The position numbers were made by a program, and so were the translations under genes. 33,408 nt of DNA from Rosenbergiella gaditana (GTDB lineage Bacteria; Pseudomonadota; Gammaproteobacteria; Enterobacterales; Enterobacteriaceae). This document shows positions 5,902 to 14,224 of this stretch, piece by piece (position 1 is the stretch's first letter; every line of letters starts with the position of its first letter). The notes beneath the pieces were generated by a model, which made no database searches, was not told where the DNA came from, and saw nothing but the letters and a program-made list of their open reading frames with translations. The DNA lies in NCBI RefSeq assembly GCF_018494065.1, contig NZ_JABBFR010000023.1, positions 1 to 33,408 on the forward strand. The letters run 5' to 3'.

Positions 5902-6570
5902 TTAGCCCTGCAACCGCTTCTCCTTCATCGCAAAGTAATCGTCAATAACTTGGTCGTATTCCTCGCGGGTAAAGCCTTTCTGCTCGGGGTATTTCTGGTT
6001 AAGCATCAGGATAAACTCGGTCATCGTGAGGTTTTCAGCTTCAGTCCGACTCATTGAAAAATGGTTACGGGCTGCATTGATATAATCGACGGCTTTGAAC
6101 TCTGACGTAGTGCCTTTAGACTCATTGCGCTGTAACTGCCTTACCTTGGCCTTACCGATAACTCCGTGAGTAATCAGCGATGATGCTATCAGTAGCATAT
6201 CCTGCAATGCCATCTTGCCCTGCTTCCAGACGAAAGCTCGCTTGCCTGTCTTGCTAGGTACAATGTCACCAATCAGCGGCGATAAGTCAGATTCACAACA
6301 CGCTTGTAGCACGTCAATTGCCGCGCTAAATGCTCGCCTAGCTGGATTGGAATTGTTCAGGTACTTCATGAACCAATCAGGAAGACTACCTGTTGCCGAC
6401 CACATACCCGCAATCAGTTCTTGAACCTCTGTATTGTGTAAATCAGCAACCTTCTGAACTATCTCTTGTGGGCTTCCTATCTTCGTCATATTGATGAACG
6501 ATGGCCTAAACAGGTAATCATCGTTGCCAACAGAGATTACGCACTCGCCTATTTCTTTTATCGGGGTCAT
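5902..6570 (-). CDS. Tail assembly chaperone-like protein (DUF6246-like)
   Basis: From ATG 6570, with GAGG seven bases upstream, the product has 222 residues beginning MTPIKEIGECVISVG. The longer frame to 6669 overlaps the tail tube gene and lacks a ribosome site. It resembles DUF6246-type siphovirus proteins placed between tail tube and tape measure, where tail assembly chaperones sit: FRPSFINMTKIGSPQEIV at the start and TMTEFILMLNQKYPEQKGFT near the C-terminus. No second chaperone frame reached by slippage is seen. Normally the tape measure gene follows directly; here 4.3 kb of accessory genes intervene. The role is from position; the family assignment is from memory. Confidence 0.75.
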   Translation of the reverse strand: MTPIKEIGECVISVGNDDYLFRPSFINMTKIGSPQEIVQKVADLHNTEVQELIAGMWSATGSLPDWFMKYLNNSNPARRAFSAAIDVLQACCESDLSPLIGDIVPSKTGKRAFVWKQGKMALQDMLLIASSLITHGVIGKAKVRQLQRNESKGTTSEFKAVDYINAARNHFSMSRTEAENLTMTEFILMLNQKYPEQKGFTREEYDQVIDDYFAMKEKRLQG

Positions 6571-6622
6571 TAATAGCCTCATAATCAATATCAAGGGCAA
6601 TCGGAATCGCCCTTTGGATTGG

Positions 6623-7357
6623 TTACGCTGCTGTAACCGTAATTGCACTGGTAGCGGTTTTGCCACCATCAGCAGTAGTAGCCGTGATGGTTACGTTACC
6701 TGCTTTAACACCTGTCACGAGGCCTTTATCATCAACGGTTGCGATAGTCGCATCCGAAGATGTCCAGGTTACGTCAGTGTTAGATGCGTCAGATGGTACG
6801 ATAAGGGTCGATAGTTGCTTCTTAGCGCCAGCAGCAACATTTGCCGATGTAGGGCTAACTACAACGCCTGTTACTGACTTATCAACCTTCACAATCTGGA
6901 ACGATTGACCATCAGCAAGCTTCAACTCTAGGCTAGCAGTGACAATATCTTTTACGCCTCCACCATCATTCAGACCAGTAGTGTTCATGTAGCCGATATG
7001 GTAGTAGTCGCCCCAATGAAAGCGCATCCATACCGTTGGTTGACGGCGAGCCATGATTTCATCGAAGAAGTATTTCACATACTGCTGGATGCCAAACTCG
7101 TCGCTACGGTCGTTTTGCCTCACTTCGAGGTCAATTGAGTAAGTAGGGTCAGCATTTGAAATCATGGTTACCGTTAGGCCACCATCATCTGCATCTGAGT
7201 TAAGGGAGTTAGGGTTTGCATCCCATGTCGCTGACGTCGGTAGCCCCAGAAGTTTCCAATCTGACTCCTGCGGCTGTGTGTCAGCACACCCATAAGCCAA
7301 TTCTAGCGTTTTAGCGCGGCCAATAAGCTGGCTTGAAGAACCTTTACAGCCTTCCAT
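6623..7357 (-). CDS. Major tail tube protein with C-terminal Ig-like (Big_2) domain
   Basis: 244 residues, starting at ATG 7357 behind GAGGTGATAA. Residues 1-160 form the tube domain (SWDANPNSLNSDADDGGLTV-like and FFDEIMARRQPTVWMRFHWG segments), similar to lambda-like major tail proteins. Residues 161-244 are a bacterial Ig-like domain group 2, with the typical VVVSPTSANVAAG start, TWTSSDATIATVD core and GLVTGVKAGNVTITATTADG end. Such domains decorate tail tubes and may touch host-surface sugars. The gene follows the tail terminator gene and a wobble-paired hairpin. The product would polymerise around the tape measure protein. Confidence 0.9.
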   Translation of the reverse strand: MEGCKGSSSQLIGRAKTLELAYGCADTQPQESDWKLLGLPTSATWDANPNSLNSDADDGGLTVTMISNADPTYSIDLEVRQNDRSDEFGIQQYVKYFFDEIMARRQPTVWMRFHWGDYYHIGYMNTTGLNDGGGVKDIVTASLELKLADGQSFQIVKVDKSVTGVVVSPTSANVAAGAKKQLSTLIVPSDASNTDVTWTSSDATIATVDDKGLVTGVKAGNVTITATTADGGKTATSAITVTAA

Positions 7358-7381
7358 TTATCACCTCGTATAAAATAAAAA

Positions 7382-7399
7382 AGGCCGCTAATGCGACCT
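7382..7399 (-). terminator. Terminator between tail terminator gene and tail tube gene
   Basis: Minus-strand AGGTCGC-ATTA-GCGGCCT (one U-G pair) followed by TTTTTTATTTTAT. The wobble pair forms only in leftward RNA. It stands directly upstream of the tail tube ribosome site, so it could tune tail tube output or act only without Q. Confidence 0.7.
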
Positions 7400-7412
7400 G
7401 ATAATTTGTTTC

Positions 7413-7796
7413 TCATTCACCGTAAAGACAGGCGAACTGTAATCGCCACACAATACGACCTTCGGCTGTCATAACAGGAGGAGGAATACCACCCATATTG
7501 GTGATTTGCCCAAGACAGTTACTGATTAGCGGGTTTTGCTGAACGAAGTCGATGATTGATAACATCGTCTGCTCTGATTTTTCAGCCTCACCCTTGCCAG
7601 AAATGATGTCTACCAATGTGTGGTACTCCCCGCCAATATCTCGGTCAATATCACTCCCACCATTAGGGCGGAACACGATGAACCGGTCGGTGATTTTTCC
7701 TGTATCAGACCAGATGAGCGACTGAATGATGTAGCCGGTCGTCAGACCAGCTTCAGAAACCACATCCCTAACCCGCTTATACATTGGAGGATTCAT
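7413..7796 (-). CDS. Tail terminator-type protein
   Basis: 127 residues; ATG 7796 overlaps the stop of the preceding gene by four bases (ATGA-type coupling). Size and placement between an HK97 gp10-like protein and the tail tube match tail terminator (lambda U-like) proteins, which cap the tube and join tail to head. The sequence shows mixed alpha/beta content with DRFIVFRPNGGSDIDRDIGGEY in the middle and a C-terminal strand (GRIVWRLQFACLYGE) common to this fold. Assignment is by position, length and general pattern. Confidence 0.75.
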   Translation of the reverse strand: MNPPMYKRVRDVVSEAGLTTGYIIQSLIWSDTGKITDRFIVFRPNGGSDIDRDIGGEYHTLVDIISGKGEAEKSEQTMLSIIDFVQQNPLISNCLGQITNMGGIPPPVMTAEGRIVWRLQFACLYGE

Positions 7797-8161
7797 AGTG
7801 ACATCTCCCGCGCTATCGCAGCCTCAATCTGCTCTTTGGTATCAGCGAAGCCTTTCGTTAAGAACTCTTTCTCAGCAGTCGCTCTACGGAAGGTCTGCGG
7901 TACATTCGGGTCATGAACATACACGGCGTAGTTGGCTGAGTAACCGACTCGGCCAGTCACTCTGGTACCGTTTACCGACAGCTCACGATATTGGCTATTG
8001 AGAAGGGTTGATGTGTCGATTGGCGTATAGATAGCAGCCTGAGAGGACCCGATAATCATTGCACTTTGCAACGCCCTGACTACCTTTCGACCTTGAACAT
8101 TATCGATAATGGCATCGAGATTACGCTTGGCCGCGCTAATACCTTTCACTTTCACGCCCAT
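7793..8161 (-). CDS. HK97 gp10-like neck/tail completion protein
   Basis: 122 residues from ATG 8161 behind GGGGGTATAGC. It resembles the HK97 gp10 family: a basic amphipathic N-terminus, a helix (RKVVRALQSAMIIGSSQAAIYTPIDTSTLLNS), then RVGYSANYAVYVHDPNVPQTF, where Y-A-x-Y-V-H is the hallmark. These proteins sit at the head-tail junction. Start and stop overlap or nearly touch the neighbouring genes on both sides, as in a compact late operon. Confidence 0.85.
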   Translation of the reverse strand: MGVKVKGISAAKRNLDAIIDNVQGRKVVRALQSAMIIGSSQAAIYTPIDTSTLLNSQYRELSVNGTRVTGRVGYSANYAVYVHDPNVPQTFRRATAEKEFLTKGFADTKEQIEAAIAREMSL

Positions 8162-8162
8162 G

Positions 8163-8537
8163 CTATACCCCCGTCAGAATCGCAAAATCATCCGCGAGCC
8201 GTTCAAAGGTGTCGGCATAACGGATTATCTGCATGATTTCATCAGCGCCAGCGGTTAGAGGGTCAGCTTCAGTGGATTCGCCGATGAGAATGTAATCGCC
8301 CTTCTCGGCTTTATCGAACTCAGACCAGAAAGTATTTTTAACCACCTGCTCTGTGCCGATATCACCTATCTTTGCTGATAGTCCGCCTTGGTAATCGCAC
8401 ATGATAATTTCAGGCGCCGTAAACCCGAGTGGCTGGCCGTATTCATCCATAGTGCTACCGTCTTCACCTACCTTCTTCCGCCAGATGGTGCAAGAGGCGG
8501 TATATGACCAGTTAGCTACAGAACTCAATTTCGCCAC
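8163..8537 (-). CDS. Head closure/connector protein
   Basis: 124 residues. The start is GTG 8537, which lies inside the end of the DUF551-like gene (8525-8695), so translation may be coupled. The product shows WSYTASCTIWRKK near the N-terminus, then strand-rich segments (KGDYILIGESTEADPL), and ends IMQIIRYADTFERLADDFAILTGV. Its place between the head-tail adaptor and the gp10-like protein fits a head-closure or stopper protein. No strong motif identifies it, so the role rests on gene order. Confidence 0.65.
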   Translation of the reverse strand: MAKLSSVANWSYTASCTIWRKKVGEDGSTMDEYGQPLGFTAPEIIMCDYQGGLSAKIGDIGTEQVVKNTFWSEFDKAEKGDYILIGESTEADPLTAGADEIMQIIRYADTFERLADDFAILTGV

Positions 8538-8695
8538 CTTACAATCACTGGGTTGGTATCAGCTATCTTTCGACAGAATAGGAAACACTGTCCATCAGAC
8601 TTTAGGTAAGCGGTCGTCTTTCTTCCTGAATCAGTCTCGACCCATACCCTCGAAAGTGGCTTAGGAAGCTTTTCAGTAACGTTAATCCACTCCAT
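8525..8695 (-). CDS. Small DUF551-like protein inside the connector gene cluster
   Basis: 56 residues from ATG 8695, one base from the stop of the adaptor gene at 8696, overlapping the next gene by 13 bases. It starts MEWINVTEKLPKPLSRVWVE and continues with a strand pair (GRKTTAYLKSDGQCFLF), the pattern of the DUF551 family (W-I then LP near the N-terminus). Such proteins are usually found in early phage operons; one is also present here at 32781-32966. It is out of place among virion genes, and its role is unknown. Confidence 0.75.
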   Translation of the reverse strand: MEWINVTEKLPKPLSRVWVETDSGRKTTAYLKSDGQCFLFCRKIADTNPVIVRWRN

Positions 8696-9070
8696 CTAGC
8701 CCCCGACCACATCAAAGAACCCTACCGAATTACTCGATAGTGGCAGACCAGACAGGCACCCGTTACTGTCCCACGCTCTAATCTGCTTGAGTAAGTAATC
8801 TGTACCCGCTGAATCATAGGTGAAAGACCGTGAAGCACCGGAAGGCGCAGACTGTGACGATATTTTCCGCGCACCGGACAGGGCCGCGAGACGCAATACA
8901 GCGTAGATAAGCAGTAACTTTTGTAAGTCCTCTGAGTATCCAGCCCCGTCCATACATGCCGACACACCACTCACCTGCGAGAGTAGCAAGGTGAGCAGCG
9001 AGTCAGTAACCGTGAAGCCCAATTCAGCCATCATCGGTTTTACGTCTTCAAGCGTGATTTGGGCTGCCAT
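8696..9070 (-). CDS. Head-tail adaptor protein
   Basis: 124 residues from ATG 9070 behind AGGTAAATAATC. It is largely helical in the first 75 residues (LEDVKPMMAELGFTVTDSLLTLLL, then LQKLLLIYAVLRLAALSGARK), the pattern of gp6-type adaptor proteins that form a ring below the portal. It ends with a Gly-rich segment. It directly follows the major capsid gene, the usual site for the first connector. The role is from this position and the helical pattern. Confidence 0.72.
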   Translation of the reverse strand: MAAQITLEDVKPMMAELGFTVTDSLLTLLLSQVSGVSACMDGAGYSEDLQKLLLIYAVLRLAALSGARKISSQSAPSGASRSFTYDSAGTDYLLKQIRAWDSNGCLSGLPLSSNSVGFFDVVGG

Positions 9071-9072
9071 GA

Positions 9073-10152
9073 TTATTTACCTGTTGCGAAGATGACTGAG
9101 AAGCGACCTTGGATGTCAGTCTTAACCATCAGGCCAGCCGCGCCCCAAGTGCGCCATACATAATCGCTGTTGTAGAACGGACGCGGGTCAGCAACAGTAC
9201 CGAACGCCTGCCCAACAATCGGTGCAATAACTCCAGACCGTAGCGGAACAATCAGCACTTGGTTACCGGTTAGCTGAGCATCAACCTTAATCGCAGCAAT
9301 GCCAGTGAGTTTCAGTAACTCTTCATACAGCGTTGGCGCTGCGTAGTTGTCGCTGAAATATTGCTCCAAGTTGGACATAACTTCTTGTGAGGTGTACCAA
9401 GTCTGGTCGCCGTACTGCAAGTTAGTCACTCGAACCGCATCACGCAGAGCAATGGCTTGTTTGCGAATGGCTTTCGGGTCGTTAGAGGTTGCAAGGTTAG
9501 TCGTCAGAGTGACCTGACCCACGCGCTCATCGGCTTTAACACCCTTCCAAGTTTTACCGTCGAACTGCACGAAGTTACCTTCAGCATCACGGAAGCCATT
9601 GAAGATGTAATCTGCGTAGGTACGGCGGATTTGCGCGGTAGATTCCGCTTGAGCGTCAGAGATAACATCAAACGCATCAGGGTTATTCAAACGAGCATCA
9701 CGCCAGTCGAACTTAAAACCAGTATCATGCACTGGTACCATCGTACCGTCGTATTCGTAGGCAACCGAATCTAGCGCTGCACCAATTTGGCCGGACATAG
9801 AAGTGTGACCCCACATTTTACCGCCTGATTTAGCATACTCGTACACAGTGGTATTGATACGCACTGAGCGAGATAGCGGAGTCAGGTCATTCAGCAGGGT
9901 GAACTCGTCCTGATTGGTGAATTGCGACAACACGGTCTGATCAAACGTCTTGTACAGGTCTAACGGAGAGCGAACAGCGTTGATACCATTCAACTTTGAA
10001 GCGATGTTAACGCGGCTGGCAATTTCTTCCATGACGTTGACGCCTTGGTGGTTCATTGCCGCTTGGCGCTCTTGTGCCAGTTGCGCGAACTGGTAGCTGT
10101 TTACAGCTAGGTTATTGGTCTTTTCACCAATGGACTTCGAGAATACAAACAT
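9073..10152 (-). CDS. Major capsid protein
   Basis: 359 residues from ATG 10152 behind AAGGATAACTGA. It has the features of an HK97-fold shell protein in the DUF6260-like group: a long helical N-terminus, the paired MSGQIGAALDSVAYEYDGTMVPVHDTGFKFDWR segment typical of the spine helix and E-loop region, and a C-terminal TWGAAGLMVKTDIQGRFSVIF strand. It is flanked by the decoration protein upstream and an adaptor downstream. No separate cleavable delta-domain is obvious; scaffolding seems to come from the protease-scaffold fusion at 10637-11842. Confidence 0.88.
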   Translation of the reverse strand: MFVFSKSIGEKTNNLAVNSYQFAQLAQERQAAMNHQGVNVMEEIASRVNIASKLNGINAVRSPLDLYKTFDQTVLSQFTNQDEFTLLNDLTPLSRSVRINTTVYEYAKSGGKMWGHTSMSGQIGAALDSVAYEYDGTMVPVHDTGFKFDWRDARLNNPDAFDVISDAQAESTAQIRRTYADYIFNGFRDAEGNFVQFDGKTWKGVKADERVGQVTLTTNLATSNDPKAIRKQAIALRDAVRVTNLQYGDQTWYTSQEVMSNLEQYFSDNYAAPTLYEELLKLTGIAAIKVDAQLTGNQVLIVPLRSGVIAPIVGQAFGTVADPRPFYNSDYVWRTWGAAGLMVKTDIQGRFSVIFATGK

Positions 10153-10162
10153 TCAGTTATCC

Positions 10163-10630
10163 TTATTTGAATACTACGCGAACCAGATCTCCCGCTTGCG
10201 CAGTCAATGCTGTGTCTTCTTCGACGTATGCGAATACAACGTCACCCGCTACCGCTGGCGTTTCACCGTTTGCAGGAGTGCCAGCCGAAGCTGCCTTAAT
10301 CTGACCATTAGCCACTGCGACCGGCTGACCTTTGGTGTAAGTGCCGGCAGCAGCCCGGACATTCAGGAACAAGCCTTGTAGCGGTTGAATGCCAACAACC
10401 AACTCACCCGCCTCAATGGTGTCGTCTACGCCTTTGCAGCGCAGATAATCCATATTGGCAACGTAGAGGATTGATGACTCAGCACCAGTTGCCGATGCTG
10501 TGAACTTGCCAGCATCGAAGTAACCGACCGTGCCGGGCAGGACAACAGCCGCTGCAGAACCTTCGCGATGAATTAGCGGGTTAGGGAAAATCCCGCCTGC
10601 GTGAATTACGTGTTTACCGTCTTTAGCCAT
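10163..10630 (-). CDS. Head decoration/structural protein
   Basis: 155 residues from ATG 10630 behind GGAGTAATGACAA. The product is rich in Gly, Ala and Val and in beta strands (AGELVVGIQPLQGLFLNV, TYTKGQPVAVANGQI, GDLVRVVFK), like the small beta-rich head decoration or fibre-cement proteins found between the protease-scaffold and capsid genes of many siphoviruses. It would stabilise the expanded capsid. Identity rests on composition and position. Confidence 0.72.
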   Translation of the reverse strand: MAKDGKHVIHAGGIFPNPLIHREGSAAAVVLPGTVGYFDAGKFTASATGAESSILYVANMDYLRCKGVDDTIEAGELVVGIQPLQGLFLNVRAAAGTYTKGQPVAVANGQIKAASAGTPANGETPAVAGDVVFAYVEEDTALTAQAGDLVRVVFK

Positions 10631-10636
10631 TTGTCA

Positions 10637-11842
10637 TTACTCCGGCATTTCTGAGATTGATTTGGTTTCGGTTAAGTGGTTAAAAGCACCACTCAGGCCA
10701 TGTGAAGTGGCGCACTGTGCGTAAAGCTCTTTAAGCGGCTCACCTTCAAGCGCATTGACTGCGATATCAGTCATGCCGAACTTCGCTTTTACTGCTGAGC
10801 GCATCGTTGCTTTCTCTGCTTCTTGCCCAGAGTTGACTTGAACCTTTAGCGATTTAACTTCTTCAGTCAGTAGCTTCGCCCACGCTGGAACCTCTTCAGC
10901 ATTAGCTGCCGTGGTTGCTGGCTTATCTTTAGCGGCTTTTTCATCGGCCTCTTTTTTCTCACGCGCGGCTTTCTCTTCCGGCGTTTCTTCTTTCGCGGTC
11001 GCATCTGCTGCTACCGACTTGTTGTATGCGTCCATCAGTTCAGCGTCAGACTTACCCTCGGTCGGGATGCCTTTGGCTTTCAGCGCATTAGTGATGAGTT
11101 CTTTCATCGGGTCTACTTCCTCTTTGGGTTGTTTGCTGTTGGCGCTGAAAAACGCCTTTAGCTGTTGGAAAAATGAATGTGATTCAGGGGTTACTTCGTC
11201 AGGAGTTTGTGCTTCGGCAAGATTCACGACTTCGATTTGTTGCTCGGTACCGTCTGAGTTGACGAAGATACCGACACCATCATTCGGCGTTCCGGCTCCC
11301 GGCTCATCAAGTAATACCGCTACATGGTCAAAGTCCATGTTCGTGGCGATTTCATCGTACTTCTTGCCTTTGGAGTCGCCGTTAGCAACGATTCCCGAGT
11401 AGGTTAGCCCTGTTGAGATATGAATCGGCTCAGAGTTATTGCCTGCCGCCATATCATCTAGTCGAGATAGAAGTCGCTTACCGTTATCAGAGGCTTCGGC
11501 ATATCGGCGGTCAACGTACATATCGCCAGTAACCTTGCCGCCTGAGTGGTTTACGTTCTGTAGCCACGCGCCAACGTGATACTGGTTAACAGCCTGCACG
11601 TCTCGCGCCGAGATGTGTTTGCCGTCTAATTTAGGGTGACCTAGAGGCATTGGATTACGCTCTAGTGTTTTGTAGCTCTTTGCTATTTCTGCTGCCGGGT
11701 ACAGCTTCCGATTCATCACAATGTCATCTACAACAGGCGTGATACCGCGCACGATAATGTGATCGCGTCCATTGATGGTTTCGGTTGAGATGTTCGAAGC
11801 TGAGTTAATGACCGACAGCACGTTTACGCAGTTGCGTGACAT
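10637..11842 (-). CDS. DUF2213 prohead protease fused to scaffold
   Basis: 401 residues from ATG 11842 behind GAGGACTCAGC. Residues 1-200 resemble DUF2213 capsid-maturation proteins: RDHIIVRGITPVVDDIVMNRKLYP, then NPMPLGHPKLDGKHISARD, and MDFDHVAVLLDEPGAGTPNDG. Residues 240-320 are a highly charged helix (repeated KEETPEEKAAREKKEADEKA-type segments) that looks like a scaffold, followed by a short helical tail. One polypeptide would thus supply both scaffold and protease for procapsid assembly. The catalytic residues cannot be named with confidence from sequence alone. Confidence 0.82.
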   Translation of the reverse strand: MSRNCVNVLSVINSASNISTETINGRDHIIVRGITPVVDDIVMNRKLYPAAEIAKSYKTLERNPMPLGHPKLDGKHISARDVQAVNQYHVGAWLQNVNHSGGKVTGDMYVDRRYAEASDNGKRLLSRLDDMAAGNNSEPIHISTGLTYSGIVANGDSKGKKYDEIATNMDFDHVAVLLDEPGAGTPNDGVGIFVNSDGTEQQIEVVNLAEAQTPDEVTPESHSFFQQLKAFFSANSKQPKEEVDPMKELITNALKAKGIPTEGKSDAELMDAYNKSVAADATAKEETPEEKAAREKKEADEKAAKDKPATTAANAEEVPAWAKLLTEEVKSLKVQVNSGQEAEKATMRSAVKAKFGMTDIAVNALEGEPLKELYAQCATSHGLSGAFNHLTETKSISEMPE

Positions 11843-11866
11843 GCTGAGTCCTCGTTTATGAAGAAA

Positions 11867-12838
11867 TTAAGCCGCTTGCAGCCATTGACCGCGCTCTTTA
11901 GCTAAGCGCTCGACCATGCCTTGATTAACGACATTGCCCTTATCATCGAGAATGACGGGGATTTGAGAGCAGTAGCATCGATAGCGGTTACCGCCCTGCG
12001 AATACCACTCCCTGACCTCTTCGGGCGTGTAGGTGTGTCCATGCCTCGCCACATGCCAAGACCGAGACGTTGGCTTGAGTGCGGAAAGATGGAGTAAAGC
12101 AGTATTCAGCCCTAACCTATCCCGCGACCAGGTTGTTTCGTTCCACTGCGCCTCGCGTAGCGCCCCTACCTGTTCTGTCTGAGCGATATTCTTAGCGCTG
12201 GACATGCTCACATCAAGACGCTTACTGATGATGACCGCAGTTTCTCGTGGGTTAATTCCTCGTCCAATCGCATCGGCAATGACATTGGCTAAATCAGCCC
12301 TAGCTTTATCACTGACACCCTTCCAATCGCTATAGGCACTAACGTAGGCTGCCGCTACCTGATTTTGATAAGAAGGAGAGCCTAGGAGCGACGATAGGGT
12401 TGTCTGTGATGCGTAGGTAGCTGATTGCACAGAAAGGTTCGTGTAGGCCGCCTGAGTACCTCTCTGATATTCATCCGCAACATAGGATAGCGCCCAGAGA
12501 TTATCGCTATTACCTTCCAGCAAATAGTCATCAAGTATCGTTTGCACAACTTGAAGCAATTCAGCTAACTGAGTTGCGGTCATATCGTAGATATAGCTAC
12601 TGGCGTTCACCTGATAAATTGTCGCGCCATGGACAGCATATGATTTCGCATTCACTGCCGAATCGCGCCCCCGCAATCGCCTGTCTAACTCCTCTTTCAT
12701 CCTTGCCTTAATCTGGTAGTAACGATGCTCGATATCGTTGAACATCCGATTAACTGACTTGGCTGACTGAGTCGGGTCCGTCTTATTGCGGGGAATTATC
12801 GGCGTTCGGATTCGGTTGTCCGGTAAGTGGGTCAACAT
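11867..12838 (-). CDS. Minor head protein (SPP1 gp7/Mu F-like morphogenesis protein)
   Basis: 323 residues from ATG 12838 behind GAGGTTCCGA; the first 56 bases overlap the portal gene. The C-terminal 130 residues carry the phage head morphogenesis pattern: ARADLANVIADAIGRGINPRETA, then AKNIAQTEQVGALREAQW, then SWHVARHGHTYTPEEVREWYSQGGNRYRCYCSQIPVI with its conserved Cys pair. These proteins bind the portal and help start procapsid assembly or DNA ejection. The portal-minor head order is standard. Confidence 0.88.
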   Translation of the reverse strand: MLTHLPDNRIRTPIIPRNKTDPTQSAKSVNRMFNDIEHRYYQIKARMKEELDRRLRGRDSAVNAKSYAVHGATIYQVNASSYIYDMTATQLAELLQVVQTILDDYLLEGNSDNLWALSYVADEYQRGTQAAYTNLSVQSATYASQTTLSSLLGSPSYQNQVAAAYVSAYSDWKGVSDKARADLANVIADAIGRGINPRETAVIISKRLDVSMSSAKNIAQTEQVGALREAQWNETTWSRDRLGLNTALLHLSALKPTSRSWHVARHGHTYTPEEVREWYSQGGNRYRCYCSQIPVILDDKGNVVNQGMVERLAKERGQWLQAA

Positions 12839-14213
12839 TCGGAACCTCTTTCGGCTTTGGCTCTGCTATCGGCTCAAGTTCACCCGATGCCCTGACTTCA
12901 TTCAGCTCAACCGCTGGAGTGCCGTAGGCTTGCTGCGTCTTCTGAGCGATATCGGCCATGGTGGACATATTAGCCAGCTTGTCAGCGTCAGCCGGAGCCA
13001 GTAAGTCTGACCATTGCACGGTTACTTCGCCATTAGTCGGCGGGTCTATTAGACCAATCTTCCAGAATCGGGTAATAACATTGACGAGCAAGTCAGACAT
13101 GAATCCTTGGCGACGCTCGTTACAGTGCGCGGCCCATGCTTTTTTATCCTCAGTCGATGCTAGATTACCGGTTTGCTTGCCGAACAAGATGTTGAACGGG
13201 CATCCAATTGTCGATGCGTAACTATTCGCCGAAACTGTCCATGATGGTGTTGGATCGGCGGGTGCGACAGATAGAACCGATGGCGTACCTGACTGCATAA
13301 CAAGCGCGGCATCAGTTCCTCGGTTTAGTTTCATCAGCTTATCGTTGAGTGCCTCACCAATATCCTTGTAACCTGCATTTTTCGCATACTGAGCGATGTC
13401 GTCCATGTTAGTTTCTGAATCGAAACTGATACCCAATTGACGGCTAGCGTTCTTCAGGAAGCCCTCAGCACTACCGCCTTTCGTCTTCTCGATATCCAGT
13501 AGGTCGTTATATCCAGCCTCATTCAACGGTATGCCAGAGAGGATATTCTCATCTTCCGAACCTTCAGCAAGGATAATCACTCGGTCAGGGTGAACCTCCA
13601 TGCTCCGAACGGCGCCGTATGTACCGTCATCACCTACAGGCTGCTCATTGAAATTGAAGTTTACCGGCTGGCCGTAGGTTTCTGACCAGGTATCGGTGTC
13701 AAAGCTACCCGGCTTAATCTGCGACTCCCATGCGGGAATAAGTTTAACCAGTGCCTTATCGCCTAAATGCTTAACCATGCTGACGTCAACTGGCTGACTC
13801 CAATCACGATTATCTTTGATTTGCAGCAGCAAGGCAGAGTATCTCCCGACCAGATTACGGCGGTCGGCGTCTTTAATCTTCGCCCAGTGCTTTTTAATCA
13901 GCTTGGTGGCAGTTGCTTCCCACGGGTTAGTTTCATCCGCTTCTTGCTCGTCACCGCCATCGATAATCGTTGGCCTGTCTACCCAGCATGAGTCGAGAGT
14001 TTTGTGGACCCCTGCGTAAGCGGCAGAGTTGCGGCGGTAAGCGCGGTATAACGCATCGAAACTAACGCTATCAGGATAACCGAATTCTTCCCACAGCTTA
14101 GTCCGCTTAGTATTACCGTTGAATTGTGATGCATACAGCATTCGTTGACGCCCGATTGACTCAGCAAGGGCGTTAACGAGGAATCCCACCTCGCCTTTGT
14201 TTTGTTCGTTCAC
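12783..14213 (-). CDS. Portal protein (DUF1073-like)
   Basis: 476 residues from GTG 14213, with AAGGA nine bases upstream. It resembles DUF1073 portal proteins: FGYPDSVSFDALYRAYRRNSAAYAGVHKTLDSCW near the N-terminus, RYSALLLQIKDNRDWSQPV, then CPFNILFGKQTGNLASTEDKKAW, and a Pro-rich tail. Portals form the dodecameric ring through which DNA is packed by terminase. It follows the large terminase gene by 11 bases. The tail end is read in two frames, because the minor head gene starts inside it. Confidence 0.9.
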   Translation of the reverse strand: MNEQNKGEVGFLVNALAESIGRQRMLYASQFNGNTKRTKLWEEFGYPDSVSFDALYRAYRRNSAAYAGVHKTLDSCWVDRPTIIDGGDEQEADETNPWEATATKLIKKHWAKIKDADRRNLVGRYSALLLQIKDNRDWSQPVDVSMVKHLGDKALVKLIPAWESQIKPGSFDTDTWSETYGQPVNFNFNEQPVGDDGTYGAVRSMEVHPDRVIILAEGSEDENILSGIPLNEAGYNDLLDIEKTKGGSAEGFLKNASRQLGISFDSETNMDDIAQYAKNAGYKDIGEALNDKLMKLNRGTDAALVMQSGTPSVLSVAPADPTPSWTVSANSYASTIGCPFNILFGKQTGNLASTEDKKAWAAHCNERRQGFMSDLLVNVITRFWKIGLIDPPTNGEVTVQWSDLLAPADADKLANMSTMADIAQKTQQAYGTPAVELNEVRASGELEPIAEPKPKEVPNVDPLTGQPNPNADNSPQ

Positions 14214-14224
14214 TGAGTTAATCC

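Noticed and set aside
10911..11402. Plus-strand 163-residue Ser/Ala-rich frame
   Set aside because: It mirrors the charged scaffold repeat on the other strand and ends inside the protease gene; low complexity explains its length.
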